The notes under the pieces were generated by a model that saw nothing but the letters and a program-made list of their open reading frames with translations, was not told where the DNA came from and did not search any database. A DNA stretch of 8,598 bases, taken from assembly GCA_003224135.1 (NCBI GenBank), contig QHYO01000260.1, forward strand, positions 10,604 through 19,201. Direction: 5' to 3'. Shown piece by piece: positions 1-6,352 of this stretch. This stretch comes from Acidobacteriota bacterium. Lineage in GTDB: Bacteria > Acidobacteriota > Terriglobia > Acidiferrales > UBA7541. The position numbers and the translations under genes are program-made. Numbering within the stretch: position 1 is the stretch's first letter; each line of letters begins with the position of its first letter.

Positions 1-44
1 ACCGATACCTGGTAAGGCGCCGGGATGTGATTATTTTCTGGCAT
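1..44 (-). CDS. pnp: Probable polyribonucleotide nucleotidyltransferase (PNPase), N-terminal fragment
   Basis: Only the first 14 codons are in the window; the gene continues past the left edge. The visible peptide is MPENNHIPAPYQVS. The ATG at 44-42 is preceded by a good Shine-Dalgarno (AAAGGA, minus strand, 57-52) with a 7-nt gap, so this is a real translation start. The identification rests on context: it is the next minus-strand gene after rpsO, and rpsO-pnp is one of the best conserved bacterial gene pairs. The end of the peptide (PYQVSV-) would fit the first beta strand of PNPase, but this is too short to prove homology. PNPase is a cytoplasmic trimeric 3'-5' phosphorolytic exoribonuclease that takes part in mRNA decay. 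A start a few residues upstream of the usual one would be a minor N-terminal extension. Confidence 0.6.
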   Translation of the reverse strand, partial: MPENNHIPAPYQVS

Positions 45-280
45 GATTCATTCCTTTGGTTCCGCCTCTGGCGGTACCTGGGCAGATCCGTCTGCCCTTT
101 CCAAATTCACTTCTTTTGATTGTTGCTCTGTCGTTGAGCAGAGGCAGGACTCGATGGCATCCGGATCAAACTACACTACGAGACAATTCGCCTGTTTCCA
201 GCCGAATGCCCAATTCCAGACATTTTCGCTTGGAATTCGTCACTTCACGCGAAGTTTGCGGCTGTTTTCTCTGCAAACCG
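45..280 (-). promoter_or_regulatory. Structured rpsO-pnp spacer / pnp leader with five inverted repeats
   Basis: This 236-bp non-coding stretch separates the rpsO stop from the pnp start. It contains five perfect inverted repeats (plus-strand positions): GTTTGC 254-259 with GCAAAC 273-278; AATTCCA 212-218 with TGGAATT 231-237; TGCTC 124-128 with GAGCA 136-140; GGGCAGA 80-86 with TCTGCCC 91-97; and CCGCC 62-66 with GGCGG 70-74. The last two form tight hairpins with loops of 4 and 3 nt, just upstream of the pnp Shine-Dalgarno. None is followed by a long U tract on the minus strand, so they look more like RNA-processing or regulatory structures than terminators. In E. coli the pnp leader hairpin is cut by RNase III and mediates PNPase autoregulation; a similar role here is an inference. 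Confidence 0.5.
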
Positions 281-541
281 CTACTTGCGCAGACTGAGGC
301 GTTCCACAATCTCGCGATACCGATCCGGGTCCCGGCGGTTGAGATAGTCCAGTAGTCGGCGGCGCTTGTTGACCATCATGATCAGTCCCCGCCGCGATGC
401 ATGGTCCTTGACGTGGCTCTTGAGATGCGTCGTCAGATAGTTGATCCTCTCGCTCAACAGTGCTATTTGCACTTCCGGCGAGCCCGTATCCTTGACATGA
501 GAACGGAATTGTTCGATCAACGCTGCTTTCGGTGCGCTCAA
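281..541 (-). CDS. rpsO: 30S ribosomal protein S15
   Basis: This 86-residue protein matches S15 along its whole length, close to the usual 88-89 residues. Diagnostic stretches include [20 protein letters not shown] near the N-terminus, [21 protein letters not shown] in the middle and KRRRLLDYL near the C-terminus. S15 is a primary 16S rRNA-binding protein that organises the central domain of the 30S subunit and contributes to an intersubunit bridge. The start codon is TTG (541-539). No ATG or GTG lies in frame between it and the upstream in-frame stop at 586-584, and a good Shine-Dalgarno (GGAG, 7 nt before the TTG) supports it. The stop is TAG at 283-281. The downstream minus-strand gene is probably pnp. 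In several bacteria S15 represses its own translation through an mRNA structure; I could not identify a defined one in the short leader here. Confidence 0.97.
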   Translation of the reverse strand: MSAPKAALIEQFRSHVKDTGSPEVQIALLSERINYLTTHLKSHVKDHASRRGLIMMVNKRRRLLDYLNRRDPDRYREIVERLSLRK

Positions 542-590
542 GTGCCCTCTCCGTCGTCCCCTGAATTTTCCTCTTCTCTTCGACTAAACA

Positions 591-620
591 AGAGTAACAC
601 AAGATTCTTTTACGTGTAAA
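591..620 (-). promoter_or_regulatory. Candidate sigma-70 promoter for rpsO
   Basis: Read on the minus strand, TTTACA (620-615) resembles the -35 consensus. It is followed after 18 nt by TACTCT (596-591), which carries an extended -10 TGn motif just before it. Transcription would start about 45 nt upstream of the rpsO TTG, leaving a short purine-rich leader containing the Shine-Dalgarno. The -10 match is only partial, so this is a plausible rather than certain promoter. Confidence 0.45.
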
Positions 621-772
621 GCAATGCAAAAGGCCGTTTAGCGGCTACGGTTTCAAAAAACCTGTAGGGGCTGCGCTTGCAAACATTGGGTGGAAGAAAC
701 GCACGGATCCGTGGTTCCATGCGTGTGCAACCGATAACACCACTGCGAGGAAATCTCGCTCGGGAGGGGACA
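621..772. other. Intergenic region between divergent rpsO and the SRPBCC gene
   Basis: No convincing coding sequence lies here. Small symmetric elements are visible: GGTTT 649-653 with AAACC 658-662, a 10-bp palindrome ACGGATCCGT at 703-712, and GCGAG 745-749 with CTCGC 755-759 just before the Shine-Dalgarno of the downstream gene. I could not find a good -35/-10 pair for the plus-strand gene. GATAAC at 733-738 is the best -10-like hexamer but has no matching -35. Confidence 0.4.
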
Positions 773-1339
773 ATGATCGACAAGCCAAATGGGGCCCTGT
801 TGACTGGACTGCCCACGCGCCGGCAAGCGATCGCCGGCACCAGCATCGCACTGGCCGGACTCGCTGTAAGCTCCGGCGTCGCCTGGGCTGGTTCCGGAGA
901 GGAAATTTCTCGCACCGACGAATCCATTCATCAGGAACCCGTTTTCAGTGCAAACCGCAAACGCCTTTTCGACGCGCTGACCGACACCAGTCAGTTCGAC
1001 AAAGTCACGAAGCTCGGTGTGGCGATGAAGTCCGGCACGCCGCCGGGAACTGCGCCAACAAAAATCAGCCGTGAAGTAGGCGGCGCGTTTTCGCTTTTCG
1101 GTGGCCACATTCTGGGGCGGCATATCGAACTGGTGCCAAACCAACGAATCGTTCAAGCCTGGCGCTTGAACAACTGGCCCGCGGGTCTTTACTCGATTGC
1201 GAGATTTGAACTCATCGAGCAAGGGTCCGGCGCGAAGATTGTGTTTGATCACTCGGGATTTCCCAAGGGAGACGCGGATCACCTGGCCGAAGGAAGGAAA
1301 GGCAACTATTGGGAACCTCTGAAAAAGTTCCTTATTTAG
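773..1339 (+). CDS. Tat-exported SRPBCC / AHSA1-like domain protein
   Basis: This is a 188-residue protein. Residues 1-39 form a signal with a twin arginine (TRRQAIAG, R16-R17), a weakly hydrophobic stretch (about 18-36) and a likely cleavage site after AWA (residue 39), so export in folded form by the Tat system is predicted. The remainder (about 51-188) looks like an AHSA1-type START/SRPBCC domain: it begins IHQEPVFSANRKRLFDALTD and ends in the typical NYWEPLKKFL helix. This fold encloses a hydrophobic ligand cavity; the ligand cannot be told from sequence. ATG 773 is chosen because GGGAGGGG (762-769) lies just before it. A longer reading from TTG 677 would bury the signal peptide behind 32 residues and lacks support. 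The DUF2306 membrane-protein gene follows after 47 bp on the same strand, possibly co-transcribed. Fold assignment is confident; function is unknown. Confidence 0.85.
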   Translation: MIDKPNGALLTGLPTRRQAIAGTSIALAGLAVSSGVAWAGSGEEISRTDESIHQEPVFSANRKRLFDALTDTSQFDKVTKLGVAMKSGTPPGTAPTKISREVGGAFSLFGGHILGRHIELVPNQRIVQAWRLNNWPAGLYSIARFELIEQGSGAKIVFDHSGFPKGDADHLAEGRKGNYWEPLKKFLI

Positions 1340-1361
1340 CTATCTGGGTGTGAAAGAGTGG

Positions 1362-1375
1362 CGCGGAGTTCCGCG
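1362..1375. repeat. 14-bp inverted repeat between the SRPBCC and DUF2306 genes
   Basis: CGCGGA and TCCGCG are perfect inverted arms separated by GT. In RNA this could form a 5-bp stem with an AGTT loop ending 11 nt before the DUF2306 start codon, where it could affect ribosome access. As DNA it could bind a dimeric regulator. There is no U tract, so it is not a terminator. No function is demonstrated. Confidence 0.4.
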
Positions 1376-1386
1376 TAGTAGGTTGT

Positions 1387-2106
1387 ATGGAGCCTGGAAC
1401 TCGCCTCCGCCGCGCACTTTGGAGCGCGGTGATTTTTCTGGCAGTGATCGGCGTCGCGGTGGCCCTTCGCAGAATCGTGCATCTATGGCCAATCCTAACC
1501 CGCGGCTATGTTCCGGTCGCGACCACATCCAATCCCAGAGCGGCGCAATTTGTTGCGCTGGATGAGATTTTTGCCCGCCATCCGATCCTGACGTCCGTGC
1601 ATATTGTGCCTGGACTTCTTTTCATGGTGCTTGGTCCCTTGCAGTTCAGCGCAACGATTCGTGCTCGGCATCTTCGCTGGCATCGCTGGAGTGGCCGCGT
1701 CTTCATGGGTTGTGGTCTGATCATCGGCTCTTCGGCACTGGTGATGAGTTTCACGATGAAGTCTATCGGCGGCGTCAATCAGGCCGCGGCCACAATTTTG
1801 TTCGGCGCCTTCTTTTTGTACGCACTCTGCAGAGCGTTTTGGCACATACGTCGCCATGAAATCGCACTTCACCGCCAATGGATGATCCGAGCATTTTCGA
1901 TTGGTCTTGCCGTGGCGACGATTCGCCCGATCGTCGGAATGTTTTTCGCCACGAGCCCCTGGACTGGGTTAACGCCCTACGAGTTTTTTGGTACTGCGTT
2001 CTGGATCGGTTTTGTTCTGCACCTGATCGCCGCGGAGACCTGGATTCACGCGACACTTCCACGACGGAACGCGATCGTAGAGAACACGGTCGTTCGCCGC
2101 GGATAG
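1387..2106 (+). CDS. DUF2306-type integral membrane protein
   Basis: This 239-residue protein has about six or seven hydrophobic segments (approximately 11-27, 70-87, 105-122, 133-151, 168-188 and 200-217) and belongs by motif to the DUF2306 family of uncharacterised membrane proteins. Recognisable family signatures are HIVPGLLFMVLGPLQF (residues 72-87), HLRWHRWSGRVFM (95-107) and HRQWMIRAF (162-170). The histidines in these motifs lie at or near membrane segments, an arrangement that could bind a metal or haem, but no ligand is established. The ATG at 1387 is the only reasonable start: an in-frame TGA lies at 1351-1353 with no other start codon between. The Shine-Dalgarno is weak (AGG, 4 nt away). 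The Tat-exported SRPBCC gene lies 47 bp upstream, so the two may be translated from one mRNA. The physiological role is unknown. Confidence 0.85.
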   Translation: MEPGTRLRRALWSAVIFLAVIGVAVALRRIVHLWPILTRGYVPVATTSNPRAAQFVALDEIFARHPILTSVHIVPGLLFMVLGPLQFSATIRARHLRWHRWSGRVFMGCGLIIGSSALVMSFTMKSIGGVNQAAATILFGAFFLYALCRAFWHIRRHEIALHRQWMIRAFSIGLAVATIRPIVGMFFATSPWTGLTPYEFFGTAFWIGFVLHLIAAETWIHATLPRRNAIVENTVVRRG

Positions 2107-2120
2107 TTTCGGGATTTACG

Positions 2121-2139
2121 GGCGCGAGGAACGGGCGCC
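2121..2139 (+). terminator. Weak hairpin after the DUF2306 gene, possible terminator
   Basis: GGCGC (2121-2125) pairs with GCGCC (2135-2139) around a 9-nt loop, 14 bp after the stop codon. The sequence after it (ATTGTTGAGTTTATT) is T-rich but not a true U tract, so termination is only possible, not clear. Confidence 0.3.
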
Positions 2140-2152
2140 ATTGTTGAGTTTA

Positions 2153-2181
2153 TTGACGTAGCTCAATGCTGGTGCTACAAC
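2153..2181 (+). promoter_or_regulatory. Candidate sigma-70 promoter for the duplicated-domain exported protein
   Basis: TTGACG (2153-2158) and TACAAC (2176-2181) are separated by exactly 17 bp, and TGC directly before the -10 gives an extended -10 element. Transcription would start near 2188, leaving a leader of about 130 nt before the ATG at 2319. That leader includes two palindromes (2220-2232 and 2255-2275). Confidence 0.65.
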
Positions 2182-2219
2182 CTAGCCATTCCCAATGAGG
2201 TCGGGCCCTTCAAAGCAAG

Positions 2220-2232
2220 GGCGCTGAGCGCC
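2220..2232. repeat. 13-bp palindrome in the leader region
   Basis: GGCGCT and AGCGCC are perfect inverted arms around a single central G. The element lies about 32 bp downstream of the predicted transcription start and 23 bp before the larger 21-bp palindrome. A one-base centre suits a DNA-binding dimer better than an RNA hairpin. Function is unknown. Confidence 0.4.
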
Positions 2233-2254
2233 TGCTCGCAGCGTCTGAGCTACG

Positions 2255-2275
2255 CAAGTATTTTCAAAATACTTG
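2255..2275. promoter_or_regulatory. 21-bp perfect palindrome, probable operator
   Basis: Arms CAAGTATTTT (2255-2264) and AAAATACTTG (2266-2275) are perfect inverted repeats around a central C. The symmetry, AT-rich core and one-base centre are typical of a binding site for a dimeric helix-turn-helix repressor. It lies about 74 bp downstream of the candidate -10 and 43 bp upstream of the ATG at 2319, where a bound protein could block elongation or a second, unrecognised promoter. No regulator gene is present in the window. A hairpin role in RNA is less likely but cannot be excluded. Confidence 0.6.
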
Positions 2276-2318
2276 TCTCGGTGCAGGCAAACCAAAATTC
2301 ACGGAGAGAGTCAAGAAT

Positions 2319-3179
2319 ATGAAGACGCGCCTGTTTTTCTGTCTTTTTGTAATGCTGTTGTCATGCATTTCCAGTTCCGCGCAGCAATCGCAACCTCAGA
2401 TGCAACCGCTCACTTTCTGGTACGGATACACGATCAATCCCGGCAAGGAAGATGAGTTTCTGGACCTCGTCAAGACGGTTGGCCAGCCTGTTCGCGACAA
2501 ACTTATGGCCGATGGTGTTGTCCTAGCTTGGGGTGTACAAGCTTCCTTGCTCCGCGTTCCCGGAAATTCGACTCATTTCATTTGGTACGCCGTCGCCGAT
2601 TATGCCGGTCTCGAGAAAGTTGATTCCGCGATGCGCGCTCAGATCAGCAAGTTCAACGATGAAGCCAGTAAGTCTGGCACAGCGAAGAAAGGCCAAAAGC
2701 CAGCAGGGTCCGTCACAGCCCGCCTCGGTGAAGTTGCAGACATGAGCAAAGTCCACGACTATCTCACGCGCGATTTGGTCATTGGGTTGTCGCAATCGGC
2801 TCCTGCCGGAGTTCTGCCCTACTCTCGCTATAATTTCTTCAAAGTGAAACCCGGAAAGGGCGCCGATTTCCGCAAAGCTTGGGAGAAGTACAATAAGCCC
2901 GTCTTCGACAAGCTGATGGCTGATGGCGTAATTCTTGCCTACGGTCTCGCTGTGGAAGACGTACGCACCGAAGGCGAGTTCACCCACTTCGTTTGGTACG
3001 ACGTGAAAGATCTCGCTTCACTCGATAAAGTGCGCGCGGCGTTCATCGCCGATCGCGATCGCCGCTCTCAGGAAGAACAGGACGCCTTAACGCATCTGTT
3101 CGTAAGTCTTCAAGATGCCGACGCGTCACGTTCCGAGCTAACCCGTTCGCTGATCTTCCACGTTCCCGCAGCCAAGTAG
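2319..3179 (+). CDS. Exported protein with two tandem copies of one alpha/beta domain
   Basis: This 286-residue protein has an N-terminal signal peptide (MKTRLFFCLFVMLL..., likely cut after SSA at residue 21; C16 leaves lipoprotein processing as a weaker alternative). The mature part is an internal duplication: residues 41-90 align without gaps to 178-227 (offset 137), with 24 of 50 identical. Both copies contain PGK, DKLMADGV and THF(I/V)WY, and similarity continues into the following helix (to about 107 and 244). A Lys-rich linker (about 110-140) separates them. The strand-helix-strand pattern suggests the ferredoxin-like dimeric alpha-beta barrel fold, with the duplication making a barrel in one chain; that is inference. 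I do not recognise a named family. The ATG at 2319 has GGAGAGAG (2303-2310) upstream. A clear terminator follows at 3241, so the gene is probably monocistronic. Confidence 0.8.
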   Translation: MKTRLFFCLFVMLLSCISSSAQQSQPQMQPLTFWYGYTINPGKEDEFLDLVKTVGQPVRDKLMADGVVLAWGVQASLLRVPGNSTHFIWYAVADYAGLEKVDSAMRAQISKFNDEASKSGTAKKGQKPAGSVTARLGEVADMSKVHDYLTRDLVIGLSQSAPAGVLPYSRYNFFKVKPGKGADFRKAWEKYNKPVFDKLMADGVILAYGLAVEDVRTEGEFTHFVWYDVKDLASLDKVRAAFIADRDRRSQEEQDALTHLFVSLQDADASRSELTRSLIFHVPAAK

Positions 3180-3240
3180 TTGGCTGATGTCTCCGCTTCG
3201 ACCTGCAGCTGATTGTCAAATTCTACGTCTTTGGGACGAG

Positions 3241-3270
3241 AGGGCCGGCAACAAAACCGGCCCTTCTATT
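3241..3270 (+). terminator. Rho-independent terminator after the duplicated-domain gene
   Basis: AGGGCCGG (3241-3248) pairs perfectly with CCGGCCCT (3257-3264) around the 8-nt loop CAACAAAA, followed by TCTATT. The stem is GC-rich and lies 62 bp after the stop at 3179, as expected for an intrinsic terminator. It separates this gene from the kinase promoter at 3296. Confidence 0.75.
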
Positions 3271-3295
3271 CTCCTTCGGGCGCTGCGGGCATTCG

Positions 3296-3324
3296 TTGAC
3301 TTACATTTCTTCGCACAATAAGAT
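3296..3324 (+). promoter_or_regulatory. Candidate sigma-70 promoter of the kinase gene
   Basis: TTGACT (3296-3301) and TAAGAT (3319-3324) are separated by exactly 17 bp. The expected transcription start is near 3331, only a few bases before the ATG at 3335. This argues against the upstream start codons TTG 3296 and ATG 3323, which would lie inside the promoter, and suggests a leaderless or nearly leaderless mRNA. Confidence 0.55.
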
Positions 3325-3334
3325 GTGCGCCAAT

Positions 3335-6289
3335 ATGGTGGAACCCCAATCCCTAGCTGGGAAGATCGTTTCTCACTACAAGATCCTTGAAAAGCTCGGC
3401 GGCGGTGGCATGGGAGTCGTTTACAAGGCCGAGGACACCGAGCTCGGCCGCTTCGTTGCGCTCAAATTTCTTCCTGATGATTTGACCAGCGATCCTCTTG
3501 CGCTCGAGCGGTTCCGCCGCGAAGCTCGCGCGGCTTCCGCTCTGAATCATCCGAACATTTGCACCATCTATGAAATCGGCGAGCCTGAAGGCAAGCGCTT
3601 CATCGCCATGGAGTTTCTCGACGGCTGCACCCTGAAGTACGTCATCAATGGCCAGTCGATGGAGATCGAGCGGCTGCTTGATGTCGCCATCGAAATCGCC
3701 GACGGGCTGGACGCCGCTCATGCCGAGAACATCATTCATAGGGACATCAAATCGGCGAATATCTTCGTGACCGCGCGGGGCCACGCAAAAATCCTAGATT
3801 TCGGACTAGCCAAGATCTCGTCGAGCGCCAAGTCGACCGAGAAGATCGATACGATGGCCACACTGGGTGTCGATCCAGACCAATTGACCAGCCCGGGTAC
3901 TTCACTTGGCACAGTTGCGTATATGTCGCCCGAGCAGACCCGGGGCAAGGACCTCGACCGGCGCACTGACCTTTTTTCCTTCGGCGTGGTTCTCTACGAA
4001 ATGGCGACGGGCCAGCTTCCCTTTCGCGGCGAAACGTCTGCCGTCGTTTTTGAAGCCATTCTGAATCGCTCGCCAGTCTCAGCCATCCGCCTGAACCACG
4101 AGCTGCCTGAAAAGTTCGATGCCATCCTACAAAAGGCACTCGAGAAAAATCGCGACCTGCGTTACCAGATCGCTTCCGAAATGCGGGCGGACTTGAAGCG
4201 GCTCAAGCGCGAGCTGGATTCGGGCGCCAGTTCTTCCGCGAGCATGCGCGCCGCGGAAGCCCAATCGCAAATACCTTCCGCACCGGCGATCAACGCAGCA
4301 GCCTCATCGTCGCAAGCAAGTGCAGGAGTCGCGGCATCGTCAGGTTCGCAAGCAGCTGCATCCTCGCAGATGCGCTCGCGAAAGCGCTGGCCGTGGATCG
4401 CGGTTCCCGTCCTGGTCGGCGCAATCGCTCTGGCTGGATTCTTCTCCACCCGCCGCGCTCGCGCTCTCACCGAAAAGGATTCTGTCCTGATCACCGACTT
4501 CATCAATACTACCGGTGACGCGGTCTTCGACGGCACTTTGAAGCAAGCCCTCGCTGTCCAGCTGGAACAGTCTCCTTACTTAAATCTGCTTCCCGAATCC
4601 AAAGTTCAGGAAGCACTTGGCTTCATGGGACGCCATTCGAACGAGCGCATTACTGGTGATGTGGCCAAGGAAATTTGTCAGCGCGAGGGCGCAAGGGCCA
4701 TGCTCAATGGCTCGATCACCAGCCTCGGCACGCATTACGTGATCACGGTCGAGGCCATCAACGCGCAGAATGGGGATTCACTCGCGCGTGAGCAGGTGGA
4801 ATCCGCAGGCAAAGAGCAAGTACTCAAATCACTCGATAAAGCCGCCATCAGCCTCCGTCAAAAACTCGGCGAATCGCTTACCTCCGTGCAACAGTCTGCA
4901 ACGCCTCTCGAACAAGCCACGACGTCCTCGCTCGAAGCTCTCAAGGAATATAGCGTCGGGCATGCCTTGCACAATCAACTGGATGACGAGCCCGCCGTGC
5001 CCCATCTGCAGCGCGCCGTTGCGCTCGATCCGAACTTCGCCATGGCTTACGCGACCCTCGGCGTTTCCAAGTCCAACCTGTCGGCGGCCAAAGAGGCCGT
5101 CGGATATTTCCAGAAGGCCTACGATCTAAGAGAGCGAGCCAGCGAGCGAGAGAGATTCTACATACTGGCGCACTACCACGACATCGCGACTGGAGACATT
5201 GAAAAGTCCAATGCGGTCTATGAAGGATGGCACCGGACCTATCCTCGGGACACTACTCCCCTGGACAATCTGGCTTTGTCGTATTTCAGCCTGGGCTGGT
5301 ACGACAAAGTCGTGAGTGCGGACAGCGAATCTCTTCGTTTGGACGCAAAGGATTCGTTTGCCTACGAACATTTGGCCAATGGCTATCAAAGTTTGAATCG
5401 ATATGATGAGGCAAGAACGGTTGCCGAGCAGGCCATTGCGGGGAAATGGGACCGTTCTTTGATTCACGGCATACTACTGCGCCTCGCATTCATCCGGGGC
5501 GATGACCTTGCGGTGCGTCGCGAGGCCGCCTGGGGGGCAGGAACTGCGGGTGAGCCAATCATGCTTGCCTTTCTCGCTTGGAGTGAAGACTCGCTGGGTA
5601 AAGTTAGAATCGCGCGCGAGACGTTGGACAAGGCTTTCAGAGAGGCAAATCGCCATGGCATGACAGAACTAGGGGCGAGCCTGAGAGCCGTCCAGGCGGT
5701 TCGGGACGCCTCTCACGGCTATCCCGATTCTGCTCGACGGCAGGCTGCCCTTGCCCTCAGTCTTCCTGCCGAAAGAGACGCGCGGAGCTTTGCAGCTCTG
5801 GCACTTGCGGAAGTTGGGCACGCCGCAAAAGCTCAGAAGCTCATCGACGATCTGTGCAAAGAATTTCCGAGCGACACGACCATTCATCAATTTTTTCAAC
5901 CCGTCGTGCAGGCTCTCAACTTGTTGCAGCAAAACAAGCCCACCGAGACTATCACCGCGCTGGAGCCGTTGACGAAATACGAACTCGGAAGCGGGCCCGG
6001 GACCCCGGCCCTCTGGCCCATCTACGTTCGTGGCCAGGCGTTCCTTCGCTTAAAGGACGGCGGCAAGGCCGTGGCGGAGTTCCAGAAGATTATCGATCAC
6101 CGCGGTGTTGCGCCGCTTAGTGAACTGCATCCTCTGGCACAGCTCAATCTCGCGCGCGCTTTCCTCCTTCAGAAAGACACAGCAAAGGCCCGCCTCACCT
6201 ACCAGGATTTCTTCGCCGCCTGGAAAGACGCTGATCCCGACATCCCCGTTCTCGTTGCTGCAAAAGCCGAATACGCCAAGCTGCCGTAA
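3335..6289 (+). CDS. Transmembrane Ser/Thr protein kinase with TPR-rich C-terminal half
   Basis: With the ATG at 3335 the protein has 984 residues. Residues about 14-290 are a complete Hanks-type kinase: glycine loop [10 protein letters not shown] (G22, G24, G27), catalytic lysine VALK (K44), helix-C glutamate E63, HRDIKSAN (D137, N142), DFG (155-157) and [10 protein letters not shown] (192-201). All key residues are present, so it should be active and phosphorylate Ser/Thr in the cytoplasm. The activation segment is long (about 40 residues from DFG to SPE). A Ser/Ala-rich linker (about 298-346) leads to one membrane segment (about 353-371). Next comes a region (about 382-520: [20 protein letters not shown]) like the TolB/FlgO-type domain common in such kinases, then TPR-like helical repeats (from about 534). 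The C-terminal half is inferred to be periplasmic and to sense or bind partners. The start has no Shine-Dalgarno; ATG 3323 and TTG 3296 are alternatives but overlap the promoter. Confidence 0.93.
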   Translation: MVEPQSLAGKIVSHYKILEKLGGGGMGVVYKAEDTELGRFVALKFLPDDLTSDPLALERFRREARAASALNHPNICTIYEIGEPEGKRFIAMEFLDGCTLKYVINGQSMEIERLLDVAIEIADGLDAAHAENIIHRDIKSANIFVTARGHAKILDFGLAKISSSAKSTEKIDTMATLGVDPDQLTSPGTSLGTVAYMSPEQTRGKDLDRRTDLFSFGVVLYEMATGQLPFRGETSAVVFEAILNRSPVSAIRLNHELPEKFDAILQKALEKNRDLRYQIASEMRADLKRLKRELDSGASSSASMRAAEAQSQIPSAPAINAAASSSQASAGVAASSGSQAAASSQMRSRKRWPWIAVPVLVGAIALAGFFSTRRARALTEKDSVLITDFINTTGDAVFDGTLKQALAVQLEQSPYLNLLPESKVQEALGFMGRHSNERITGDVAKEICQREGARAMLNGSITSLGTHYVITVEAINAQNGDSLAREQVESAGKEQVLKSLDKAAISLRQKLGESLTSVQQSATPLEQATTSSLEALKEYSVGHALHNQLDDEPAVPHLQRAVALDPNFAMAYATLGVSKSNLSAAKEAVGYFQKAYDLRERASERERFYILAHYHDIATGDIEKSNAVYEGWHRTYPRDTTPLDNLALSYFSLGWYDKVVSADSESLRLDAKDSFAYEHLANGYQSLNRYDEARTVAEQAIAGKWDRSLIHGILLRLAFIRGDDLAVRREAAWGAGTAGEPIMLAFLAWSEDSLGKVRIARETLDKAFREANRHGMTELGASLRAVQAVRDASHGYPDSARRQAALALSLPAERDARSFAALALAEVGHAAKAQKLIDDLCKEFPSDTTIHQFFQPVVQALNLLQQNKPTETITALEPLTKYELGSGPGTPALWPIYVRGQAFLRLKDGGKAVAEFQKIIDHRGVAPLSELHPLAQLNLARAFLLQKDTAKARLTYQDFFAAWKDADPDIPVLVAAKAEYAKLP

Positions 6290-6352
6290 CCAGCGGTTGC
6301 TATGCGCTGTACTGCGGCGAGATTCCTTCGTGAAGTCTTCGCGGTTATAACT

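Noticed and set aside
240..629. Long minus-strand frame overlapping rpsO
   Set aside because: It overlaps the unmistakable S15 gene in another frame, has no protein-like composition or domain, and is a shadow.
677..772. N-terminal extension of the SRPBCC protein from TTG 677
   Set aside because: It adds 32 residues before the Tat signal, has no Shine-Dalgarno, and ATG 773 has an excellent one.
653..1282. 209-residue minus-strand frame opposite the SRPBCC gene
   Set aside because: It is antisense to a well supported gene with a signal peptide and domain signature; its own sequence shows no domain.
6290..6352. Bidirectional terminator between the convergent kinase and exported-protein genes
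   Set aside because: Only very short self-complementary bits such as CTTCGTGAAG are present, with no stable stem or T run.
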